A stretch of 64,000 nt of DNA from contig NZ_CP029191.1 in NCBI RefSeq assembly GCF_008642335.1, positions 6,882,001-6,946,000 on the forward strand, in the 5' to 3' direction. Origin of the DNA: Streptomyces venezuelae. Its GTDB lineage: Bacteria; Actinomycetota; Actinomycetes; Streptomycetales; Streptomycetaceae. This document shows, one piece after another, positions 1 to 8,982 of the stretch. The notes under the pieces were generated by a model. The model did no database searches. It was not told the origin of the DNA and was given only the letters and a program-made list of their open reading frames with translations. The translations under genes and the position numbers were made by a program. How positions within the stretch are numbered: position 1 is the stretch's first letter; the number at the start of each line of letters is the position of its first letter.

Positions 1-156
1 TTCCCTGTCCGGCGCGCCGGGCGGCACAGCTTTTACTGTTCCCGACCGCGCCGTGCAGGACAAAACACTCTGATTTGTGGCAGCGACCGCCGTGCCCGAC
101 CATGTCTTCCGCCCGGCGATCCCGGGCGCCGGGCACGACGAGAGGCGCACCACCCC

Positions 157-1563
157 ATGCACGACACCGGAACCGTGGCACCGTCGGATCCGGCCCCCGA
201 CCAGGGAGAACCCGGGGAGGGTCACTCCGCGCAGGGTGCGAGCAGGCACGCCCGGCGCTTCGGACTTCCGATCGCCACCTGCCTCGTCATGGGGAACATC
301 ATCGGCGGCGGCATCTTCCTGCTCCCGGCCTCCGTCGCCCCGTTCGGCACGATCAGCCTCGTCGCGTTCGCCGTCCTGACCGCGGGCGCCATCGCCCTCG
401 CGCTGGTCTTCGGACGGCTCGCCCAGCGCGATCCGCGGACCGGCGGACCGTACGTCTACGCCCGCGCCGCGTTCGGCGACTTCGCGGGGTTCCTGGCCGC
501 CTGGTCGTACTGGATCACCACCTGGGTGTCCAACGCCGCGCTGGCCGTCGCCGCCGTCGGCTATCTCGACGTCCTGATCCCGGTCAACGACCACAAGTGG
601 TCGGCCTGTGCGGCCGCGCTGGTCCTGCAACTGCTGCCGGCGCTCGCGAACTTCGCGGGCACGCGGTACGTGGGCGCCGTCCAGCTGGTCGCCACCGTCC
701 TGAAGTTCGTGCCGCTGCTGCTCGTCGCGGTCGGCGGTCTCTTCTTCTTCGACAGCGCCAACCTCGGGCCGTTCCAGGCGAGCGACGACAGCCCGACGGG
801 CGCTGTCTCGGCCGCCGCCGCGATCCTGCTCTTCTCCTACCTGGGCGTGGAGTCCGCCGCCGTCAGCGCCGGCGAGGTGCGCGACCCGCGCCGCAATGTC
901 GGGCGCGCCACCATCCTCGGCACCCTCGGTGCGGCCGTCGTGTATCTGCTCGGCACGCTCGCCGTCTTCGGGACGGTCGCGCACGAAAAGCTGGTGGCGT
1001 CCACCGCGCCCTTCTCGGACGCCGTCGACGTGATGTTCGGAGGCTCCTGGGGCGGCACCGCGGTCGCCTGCGCCGCGCTCGTCTCGATGGTCGGCGCCCT
1101 CAACGGATGGACGCTCCTGAGCGCGCAGACGCCGTACGCGGCCGCCCAGGACGGGCTGTTCCCGAGCGCGTTCGGGAAGAAGAAGCGCGGGGTGCCGACG
1201 GTCGGCGTCCTGGTCACCGTCGTCCTCGCCTCGCTGCTCACCGTCTACAACTACACGGCGGGCTCGGGCGGCGTCTTCGAGTCCCTCGTCCTGATCACCA
1301 CGTTCACGGCGACGGTGCCCTACCTCCTGGCCACCGCCGCGCAGATCTACTTCCTGGTGTCCGGGCAGCGCGACCGCGTGCACCGGGGGCGTCTGGTGCG
1401 GGACTCGGTCCTCGCGGGCGCCGCGTTCGCGTTCTCCATGTGGCTGGTCGCCGGGTCCGGGTACGCGGCCGTCTACCAGGGCGTGCTGTTCCTCTTCGTG
1501 GGCGTGCTCGTCTACGCGTGGATGGCGGCCCGCAAGCAGCGGGCCGCCACCGAAGGCCACTGA
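157..1563 (+). CDS. APC-family amino acid permease
   Basis: A 468-residue polytopic membrane protein of the amino acid-polyamine-organocation superfamily, expected to move amino acids or related amines across the cytoplasmic membrane by proton symport or exchange. After a hydrophilic N-terminal tail of about 40 residues, the first membrane segment carries the glycine-rich GNIIGGGIF substrate-binding motif. About eleven further hydrophobic segments follow, so length and topology fit a 12-helix APC carrier. The ATG at 157 has GAGAGG about 10 bases upstream. It ends 13 bases before the stop of the convergent DUF6345-like gene. The substrate cannot be read from the sequence; basic amino acid/polyamine antiporters are the nearest type I recognise. 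The family call is firm and the substrate is open. Confidence 0.88.
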   Translation: MHDTGTVAPSDPAPDQGEPGEGHSAQGASRHARRFGLPIATCLVMGNIIGGGIFLLPASVAPFGTISLVAFAVLTAGAIALALVFGRLAQRDPRTGGPYVYARAAFGDFAGFLAAWSYWITTWVSNAALAVAAVGYLDVLIPVNDHKWSACAAALVLQLLPALANFAGTRYVGAVQLVATVLKFVPLLLVAVGGLFFFDSANLGPFQASDDSPTGAVSAAAAILLFSYLGVESAAVSAGEVRDPRRNVGRATILGTLGAAVVYLLGTLAVFGTVAHEKLVASTAPFSDAVDVMFGGSWGGTAVACAALVSMVGALNGWTLLSAQTPYAAAQDGLFPSAFGKKKRGVPTVGVLVTVVLASLLTVYNYTAGSGGVFESLVLITTFTATVPYLLATAAQIYFLVSGQRDRVHRGRLVRDSVLAGAAFAFSMWLVAGSGYAAVYQGVLFLFVGVLVYAWMAARKQRAATEGH

Positions 1564-1576
1564 AAGCCGGTCGCAC

Positions 1577-3208
1577 CTACCTCGCCAGCGGCGCGACGAC
1601 CCAGCGGCGTGTCTTGAACATGCTGTCCCGCGAGCCGAGCTCGATCAGCTTGCGGGCCGCCGGATAGGCCTCGTTGCCCTCCAGCTCATAGCCGACCTCG
1701 AACGTGCCGGGCACATCCGTGACCTGCGGCTGCGGTGCGGCCGCCGCCCGCTGTCCGGGCTCGTCGGCGGTGACCGCGGCGAGCTCGGCGAGCAGCTTCC
1801 GCTGCGCCGCGTCGAGCGCCTTGCGCGGGTCCCGCTCCAGCGGCGCCGCCGTGGCCTTGCCGCCCTTGGGCGGCGGGGGCGACACCTCCGTGCTCGGCTC
1901 GCGCGTGACGCCGGTGGCCCGGCGCGTCGCGATCTGCGCCTGGACGGCGGTGCCGTCGTTGTCGAGACCGACCCGGATCAGACCGCGTCCCGGAGTGATG
2001 ACGGGCACGCCGTCGAAGACCTGCCGGAACGTCACGTGCGTCTGCAGCGACACGGGGCGCCCGACCTCGGAGCCGTCCTTCGTGCCGGAGTTCTGCATCA
2101 GGTCGTGCACGCTGTCGACGACGAGGTCGGCGCCGTCGGCGTACCGCTCGGCGAACGCGCGCGCCGCCTCGATCGCCCGCTCGGTGGGCAGCTGCTGGGT
2201 GTTGCGGTGGTTGGGCTCGGCGAGCCGCACCCAGCGGACGCCCTCGGGGCCCGTGGAGATCACGCGGTCGCCGGAGGACGCGTTGAGCACGCCGAGCCGG
2301 TCGACCTGGACCTCCTGCAGCGCCGCCGACGGGAAGTCGGCGAGCTGCCCGAGCGCGCCGAGCTCGGCGCTCGGCTCGCGGGGCGCGAGCTGGACGATCT
2401 GGTGCTGCCCGGGCAGCTGGGCGAGCGGTTCCCTGATGCCTTCGCGGGCGTAGTACCAGCGCCACGCGTACCAGTTGTCCGGCACGTGCTCGCGGAAGAA
2501 GTTCCGCTCGGTGTTGAGCCGGTTGGTGGCCTCGGCCTGGGTGGACCCGACGGCGCAGACGGAGGGCGCCTGCCCGTGGTAGATGTCCCAGCTGGCGTTG
2601 AGCCAGGCGTCGCAGTACGTCTGGCCGGCCCGCCACTTCTCCCAGAACTTCTTGCCGTAGTCCGGGCTGTCGATGCTGACCGTCTCGAACCCGAAGATCA
2701 TCCGGAAGCCGATGTTGGGTCCGGCCCAGGTGCGGATCGGGGAGTGCCCGCCGAGGACGCGCAGCGAGGTGCACGTCGACCAGAAGACGTAGTTCGCCTT
2801 CTCGTTGCCGAGCGCCATCCGGTTGGAGATGGCGTCGCTGCGGCCGTCCCAGACGGCGCCGAGCGGTGCGAAGAAGACGCCGTTGTTGTCCATGCCGCCG
2901 TGGCCGGAGTGGTAGACGGCGACGACGGCGTCCATGCCGTAGCGGTCCTGCCAGTTGTCGTACGTCTCCTCGTACGCCCACACCTGCGCGCCGCCGTCGG
3001 CGAACCAGAAGTTCCGGTCGTAGAACTGCTGGAGGTACGCCAGCCAGCCGGTGGCGTCGCCGTGGGTGTGGGAGAGCGGCGACTGGTTGACGAACTTCTG
3101 GATGCTGAAGGCACCCCACCAGCCGAAGGTCGAGTCCCGGTCGCCGGCGGCGCCGGGCTTCTCGGGTTCGAGCGGGGACGGACCGTGGTCCGAGTAGTTG
3201 ATGCGCAT
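1577..3208 (-). CDS. DUF6345-like protein with possible caspase-type His/Cys dyad
   Basis: A protein of about 543 residues resembling what I recall as the DUF6345 family of actinomycetes; its function is not established. The N-terminal half (about residues 1-260) is rich in Trp and Tyr. It holds a hydrophobic strand followed by HSGHGG (His100/His103) and, about 43 residues later, a second strand followed by WSTCTS (Cys146). This is the spacing seen in clan CD cysteine peptidases such as caspases and gingipains. The C-terminal half is more polar, with a Pro/Lys-rich linker near residues 440-465, and looks like a separate regulatory or binding domain. No signal peptide or membrane segment is visible. 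The second of two close ATGs is chosen because GGGGG lies 7 bases upstream; 3214 is the alternative. Peptidase activity is inferred only. Confidence 0.7.
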   Translation of the reverse strand: MRINYSDHGPSPLEPEKPGAAGDRDSTFGWWGAFSIQKFVNQSPLSHTHGDATGWLAYLQQFYDRNFWFADGGAQVWAYEETYDNWQDRYGMDAVVAVYHSGHGGMDNNGVFFAPLGAVWDGRSDAISNRMALGNEKANYVFWSTCTSLRVLGGHSPIRTWAGPNIGFRMIFGFETVSIDSPDYGKKFWEKWRAGQTYCDAWLNASWDIYHGQAPSVCAVGSTQAEATNRLNTERNFFREHVPDNWYAWRWYYAREGIREPLAQLPGQHQIVQLAPREPSAELGALGQLADFPSAALQEVQVDRLGVLNASSGDRVISTGPEGVRWVRLAEPNHRNTQQLPTERAIEAARAFAERYADGADLVVDSVHDLMQNSGTKDGSEVGRPVSLQTHVTFRQVFDGVPVITPGRGLIRVGLDNDGTAVQAQIATRRATGVTREPSTEVSPPPPKGGKATAAPLERDPRKALDAAQRKLLAELAAVTADEPGQRAAAAPQPQVTDVPGTFEVGYELEGNEAYPAARKLIELGSRDSMFKTRRWVVAPLAR

Positions 3209-3214
3209 GGCCAT

Positions 3215-3519
3215 ACCCCCTGAGAGATCTCCTCGTTCCGTGCGCGAGGGGGCCTCAAAGTGTCACCGCGGACGCGCCTTGCCCAGTTGCCATTCCGGCC
3301 ATCGGCCCCCCGTCACGGACCTGTTCCCGCACCTCAGAAGCCTCTGTGGCGCGTCGGCCCACACAACGTGTTCGTATCGGGCGACGCGCACCTGCGCACC
3401 CCGCTCGAACACCTCCGTCGGCCCGCTGTGCCCCGCGCGGCCCGTTTTCATCCGGAGTGTGATCGGATGGAGGCCAACGGAACTTCCGTTCACGGATCCG
3501 CATTGAAGGGAAACGCATC
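3215..3519. other. Intergenic region between divergent genes
   Basis: About 305 bases separating the minus-strand DUF6345-like gene from the plus-strand osmC gene. It must carry both promoters. The only clear signal I see is the Shine-Dalgarno GAAGGGA just before the GTG of osmC. Short open frames here lack the codon bias of the neighbours and I do not regard them as genes. Confidence 0.6.
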
Positions 3520-3945
3520 GTGGCTACCACGCGCTCCGCGCACACGGTCTGGGAAGGCTCTCTGACGGAGGGTTCGGGCATCGTCACCTTCGACTCCTCC
3601 GGCATCGGGGAGCAGGCGGTGTCCTGGCCGTCGCGCGCCGAGGAGGCGAACGGCAAGACCAGCCCGGAGGAGCTGATCGCCGCCGCGCACTCCAGCTGCT
3701 TCTCCATGGCGCTGTCGCACACCCTGACCGGCAAGGGCAACCCGCCCACCCGCCTCACCGCCTCCGCCGACGTGACCCTGACGCCCGGCACCGGCATCAC
3801 CGGCATCCACCTCACGGTCGAGGGCGTCGTGCCCGGTATCGACGAGGCCGCCTTCGTCGAGGCGGCCGAGGCCGCCAAGGCGGGCTGCCCGGTGAGCCAG
3901 GCCCTGTCCGGTACGGACATCACCCTCTCGGCCAAGCTGGCCTGA
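3520..3945 (+). CDS. OsmC/Ohr-family peroxiredoxin
   Basis: A 141-residue OsmC-fold thiol peroxidase that reduces organic or fatty-acid hydroperoxides in the cytoplasm. Both conserved cysteines are present: Cys60 in AAAHSSCFSMALS, following the PEELIAAA helix, and Cys123 in AGCPVSQAL. The N-terminal WEGSLTEGSG strand and the total length are typical of the OsmC subgroup. The start is a GTG with GAAGGGA about 8 bases upstream. It is transcribed alone and is followed directly by a strong hairpin. No OhrR-type regulator lies next to it, so control is unclear; osmC genes are usually induced by osmotic or oxidative stress, which is family knowledge and not visible here. Confidence 0.93.
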   Translation: MATTRSAHTVWEGSLTEGSGIVTFDSSGIGEQAVSWPSRAEEANGKTSPEELIAAAHSSCFSMALSHTLTGKGNPPTRLTASADVTLTPGTGITGIHLTVEGVVPGIDEAAFVEAAEAAKAGCPVSQALSGTDITLSAKLA

Positions 3946-3963
3946 AACAGAGCCTGTTGACAG

Positions 3964-3991
3964 TGCCGTCACCCCTGTCGGGGTGGCGGCA
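3964..3991 (+). terminator. Hairpin terminator after osmC
   Basis: Arms TGCCGTCACCCC and GGGGTGGCGGCA pair over 12 positions with one T-G wobble and a 4-base loop. The hairpin starts 18 bases after the osmC stop and is followed by TTGTCG. It separates osmC from the dnaK promoter. Confidence 0.75.
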
Positions 3992-4005
3992 TTGTCGTGC
4001 GCGGC

Positions 4006-4035
4006 ATTGACATCAGCCCGCTCAAGTTTTGTGAT
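4006..4035 (+). promoter_or_regulatory. Putative dnaK promoter overlapping a HAIR-like element
   Basis: An exact -35 hexamer TTGACA (4007-4012) lies 17 bases before TGTGAT (4030-4035, 4 of 6 to TATAAT). The same stretch reads ATTGACA-N7-GCTCAAG (4006-4026), which resembles the HspR-associated inverted repeat CTTGAGT-N7-ACTCAAG: the spacer is exactly 7 bases, the right half matches 6 of 7 and the left half 4 of 7. A repressor bound here would cover the spacer between the hexamers. That this is an HspR site is inference from the motif. Confidence 0.45.
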
Positions 4036-4094
4036 GGAGAACGGAGTAGACCGGGAAACGGGGGACGTCAGCTCGCGGCGGAAGGGACTGGACC

Positions 4095-6011
<1,917 letters not shown>

Positions 6012-6018
6012 GTGTGGC

Positions 6019-6052
6019 GGGAGCGGGTGGGGTCACGAACCCGTCCGCTCCC
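6019..6052. terminator. Bidirectional hairpin between dnaK and narI
   Basis: Arms GGGAGCGGGTGGG (6019-6031) and CCCGTCCGCTCCC (6040-6052) pair at 11 of 13 positions around an 8-base loop. The hairpin covers the 21-base gap between two convergent stops and the last codons of narI, so it can end transcription from both sides. Confidence 0.6.
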
Positions 6053-6755
6053 AGCCCCGCCGGTCCGGGCGCGCCCCGACCCGCTTGGGGTCCCGGCTGC
6101 GGTAGACCACGTACGGCCGGAACAGGTACTGCACCGGCGCGCTGAACATGTGGATCAGCCGGGTGAAGGGCACCAGGGCGATGAGGAGCATCCCGATCAC
6201 CGCGTGGATCTCGTAGAGCACCGGCACGCCCGCCATCCTGTCGATGTCGGGCTGGAGCGTGAAGAGGCTGCGTGCCCAGGGCGCGATGGACATGCGGTAG
6301 TTGTAGCCGTCGCCGGAGGCGTGCGTCAGTTTGGCGACCATGCCGAGCACGATCGCCGCGAACAGCACCAGGTACATCAGCTTGTCGTTGGCGGTCGTCG
6401 CGCGGAACACGGGGGTGTTGGTGCGCCGCCGGTAGAGCAGCAGCAGGATGCCGAGGACGAGGAGGACGCCGGCCGCCGTGCCGCCGTAGAGCGAGAGCAG
6501 GTGGTACGTGTGTTCCGTGAGGCCGACCTTGTCCGTCCACGACTCCGGTACGAACAGCCCCATCAGGTGGCCGACGAGCACGAACAGGATGCCGTAGTGG
6601 AACATCGGCGACGCGATGTTGAGCAGCTTCGACTCGTAGACCTGCGAGGAGCGGGTCGTCCAGCCGAACTTGTCGTAGCGGTAGCGCCAGACGATGCCCG
6701 CGACGAGCAGGACGAACGCGACGTAGGGGAGCACGCCCCACAGCAGTGTCTTCAT
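6033..6755 (-). CDS. narI: Respiratory nitrate reductase gamma subunit (cytochrome b)
   Basis: A 240-residue membrane subunit that anchors NarGH, oxidises menaquinol and passes electrons through two b-type haems. Five hydrophobic segments are visible. Candidate haem-ligand histidines lie in the second helix (FHYGILFVLVGHLMG) and the last (HAVIGMLL...TRLIH). Length agrees with the usual 225-245 residues. The ATG at 6755 overlaps the narJ TGA by four bases (ATGA), which fixes the start against longer upstream options. It is the last gene of narGHJI and is convergent with dnaK. Confidence 0.95.
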   Translation of the reverse strand: MKTLLWGVLPYVAFVLLVAGIVWRYRYDKFGWTTRSSQVYESKLLNIASPMFHYGILFVLVGHLMGLFVPESWTDKVGLTEHTYHLLSLYGGTAAGVLLVLGILLLLYRRRTNTPVFRATTANDKLMYLVLFAAIVLGMVAKLTHASGDGYNYRMSIAPWARSLFTLQPDIDRMAGVPVLYEIHAVIGMLLIALVPFTRLIHMFSAPVQYLFRPYVVYRSRDPKRVGARPDRRGWERTGS

Positions 6756-7330
6756 GAGGTGCGCTCCCCGATGAGTGCGAAGGGCTGGAGTCCGACCTCT
6801 TCGCGCGGCGGCCCGGAGCGGGCCAGGGCCCGCGCCTCCGCGCGGTCCTTGGGCGAGGGTCCTGGCAGGGTCGCGCACACCGCGTCGAGGACCGCCGCGT
6901 AGGGCGTGCCGAAGTCGGTGAGCGCGATCCGCAGCAGTTCGAGGCCGCTGCGGTGCTCCTGGAGGAGGGCGGGCCCCGCGTGCGCGGAGAACTCCAGGAC
7001 GGCGGGGAGGAAGTCCGGCAGTTCCTCGCCGGTGAACTCCATGCCGTGTTCCCGGTAGACCTCCTTGAACCGGACCAGTGCCATGCCGCGCCGCCGGGTG
7101 TCGCCGTCGCGCCACCAGCTCAGGTACAGGCTGTGGCGGTTCTTGAAGTCGAAGACGCGGACGTAGTGCGCGGCGAGCTCGCGCGGTTCTGTCGTCTCGG
7201 CGTGGGTGAGGAAGCCGTCGAGACCGGCCGGGGCGGCCGCCCGCAGCAGCGGGAGCCGCGTGTGGAACTCGTCGTCCGGGTAGGCCAGGCAGAGCGCCGC
7301 CGCCTGGTACAGGACCGCGTGCCGCGTCAC
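6752..7330 (-). CDS. narJ: Nitrate reductase molybdenum cofactor assembly chaperone
   Basis: A 192-residue soluble chaperone of the NarJ/TorD helical family. It binds apo-NarG, allows insertion of the Fe-S cluster and Mo-bis-MGD, and is not part of the final enzyme. The recognisable core runs from the LAYPDDEF stretch near the N terminus through the PDFLPAVLEF helix. The start is a GTG that overlaps the narH TGA (GTGA), showing translational coupling. Overlaps on both sides place it firmly between narH and narI, the standard order in actinobacteria. Confidence 0.93.
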   Translation of the reverse strand: MTRHAVLYQAAALCLAYPDDEFHTRLPLLRAAAPAGLDGFLTHAETTEPRELAAHYVRVFDFKNRHSLYLSWWRDGDTRRRGMALVRFKEVYREHGMEFTGEELPDFLPAVLEFSAHAGPALLQEHRSGLELLRIALTDFGTPYAAVLDAVCATLPGPSPKDRAEARALARSGPPREEVGLQPFALIGERTS

Positions 7331-8982
7331 CTGTCGTCCTCCTTCGCCGCGTTGGCCTTCTCTTCCGCGCTGGGCTGTTCGTCGGCGGTCTGCCGGGCGC
7401 GCAGCGTGTGGAAGTTCTCGATGGTGACCAGCGGCAGCTGCCGGCGTCCGGAGTCCTGCCCGAAGGGCCCGTCGTCGCCCATCCCGGGGCCGTCCTCGTA
7501 GTCGAGGCTGCACGAGTCGGGGAGCGCGGACTCCTCCAGGCGCTGGGCGTCGGCGACGGCGGCGGTCGGGATGACGTACCGGTCCTCGTACTTCGCGATG
7601 GCGAGCAGCCGGTACATCTCCTCGATCTCCTGGCCCGTCATGCCGACCGCGTCGGCGGTCGAACCGTCGGGCGTGTCACCGAGGTTGATGGCCCGCATGT
7701 GGGACCGCATCGCCGCGAGCTTCTCCAGCGAGGCGCGTACGGGACCGACGTCACCCGCGGTGAAGATCTCCGCGAGGTATTCGAGCGGGATGCGCAGCGT
7801 GTCGATGGCGCCGAACAGGTTGCCGAGGTCCTCGCCGTCGTGGCCGGTCTCCGTCAGCGCGTCCACCACGGGGGAGAGCGGCGGGATGTACCAGACCATC
7901 GGCATGGTGCGGTACTCCGGGTGCAGCGGAAGCGCCACCTTGTACTTGCTGATCAGCGCGTGCACGGGGGAGCGGCGCGCCGCCTCGATCCAGTCGTACG
8001 AGATGCCGTCCCGCTCGGCCGCGCGCCGCACCTCGGGGTCCTCGGGGTCGAGGAAGACGTCCAACTGGGCCTCGTACAACTTGTGTTCGTCGGGCTCGGA
8101 GGCGGCGGCCGTCACCTTGTCGGCGTCGTACAGGATCACGCCCAGGTAGCGGAGGCGCCCCACGCACGTCTCCGAGCAGACCGTCGGCAGGCCCACCTCG
8201 ATGCGTGGGTAGCACATCGTGCACTTCTCGGCCTTGCCGGTGCGGTGGTTGAAGTACACCTTCTTGTACGGGCAGCCCGTCACGCACTTGCGCCAGCCGC
8301 GGCAGTGGTCCTGGTCGACGAGGACGATGCCGTCCTCCGACCGCTTGTACATCGCGCCGGACGGGCACGACGCCACGCACGCCGGGTTGAGGCAGTGCTC
8401 GCAGATCCTCGGCAGGTAGAACATGAAGGTCTGCTCGAAGGCGAACTTGATCTTGTCCGTGACCTGCTGGCGCGTCTTCTCCACCATCGGGTCGAGGTCG
8501 CCGTGCTCGGTGGCGCCGCCGAGGTTGTCGTCCCAGTTCGAGGACCACTCGATCTTCATGGGCTTGCCGCTGATCAGCGAGCGCGGCTCGGCCACCGGGA
8601 AGTCGTCGCCGAGCGGGGCGTCGGTGAGGTTGCGGTACTCGTACGTCCAGGGCTCGTAGTAGTCCTTGATCTCCGGCAGCTTGGGGTTGGAGAAGATCTC
8701 CAGGAGCGACTTGATCCGGCCGCCGTTCTTCAGCTTCAGGGCGCCCCGCTTGTTCAGCTCCCAGCCGCCGCGCCACTTCTCCTGGTCCTCGTAGCGGCGC
8801 GGGTAGCCCTGGCCGGGCCGGGTCTCGACGTTGTTGAACCAGACGTACTCCATGCCGTCGCGGTTGGTCCACGCCTGCTTGCAGGTGACCGAACACGTGT
8901 GACACCCGATGCACTTGTCGAGGTTCATCACCATCGCGATCTGTGCCATACAGCGTCCGATGGTTCCTTTGTCACCGGTCAT
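7327..8982 (-). CDS. narH: Respiratory nitrate reductase beta subunit (Fe-S protein)
   Basis: A 551-residue electron-transfer subunit with one [3Fe-4S] and three [4Fe-4S] clusters, carrying electrons from NarI haems to NarG. All cysteine groups are visible: CIGCHTCSVTC near residue 25, CEHCLNPACVASC and CRGWRKCVTGC in the middle (Trp in place of one Cys marks the [3Fe-4S] site), and CTMCYPR...CSETC after them. The chosen ATG overlaps the narG stop by one base (TGATG) and has AGGAGGT 9 bases upstream, so the N-terminal stretch before MAQIAMVMN is probably translated. The acidic C-terminal tail (about 500-551) is longer than in E. coli NarH (512 residues). Confidence 0.96.
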   Translation of the reverse strand: MTGDKGTIGRCMAQIAMVMNLDKCIGCHTCSVTCKQAWTNRDGMEYVWFNNVETRPGQGYPRRYEDQEKWRGGWELNKRGALKLKNGGRIKSLLEIFSNPKLPEIKDYYEPWTYEYRNLTDAPLGDDFPVAEPRSLISGKPMKIEWSSNWDDNLGGATEHGDLDPMVEKTRQQVTDKIKFAFEQTFMFYLPRICEHCLNPACVASCPSGAMYKRSEDGIVLVDQDHCRGWRKCVTGCPYKKVYFNHRTGKAEKCTMCYPRIEVGLPTVCSETCVGRLRYLGVILYDADKVTAAASEPDEHKLYEAQLDVFLDPEDPEVRRAAERDGISYDWIEAARRSPVHALISKYKVALPLHPEYRTMPMVWYIPPLSPVVDALTETGHDGEDLGNLFGAIDTLRIPLEYLAEIFTAGDVGPVRASLEKLAAMRSHMRAINLGDTPDGSTADAVGMTGQEIEEMYRLLAIAKYEDRYVIPTAAVADAQRLEESALPDSCSLDYEDGPGMGDDGPFGQDSGRRQLPLVTIENFHTLRARQTADEQPSAEEKANAAKEDDR

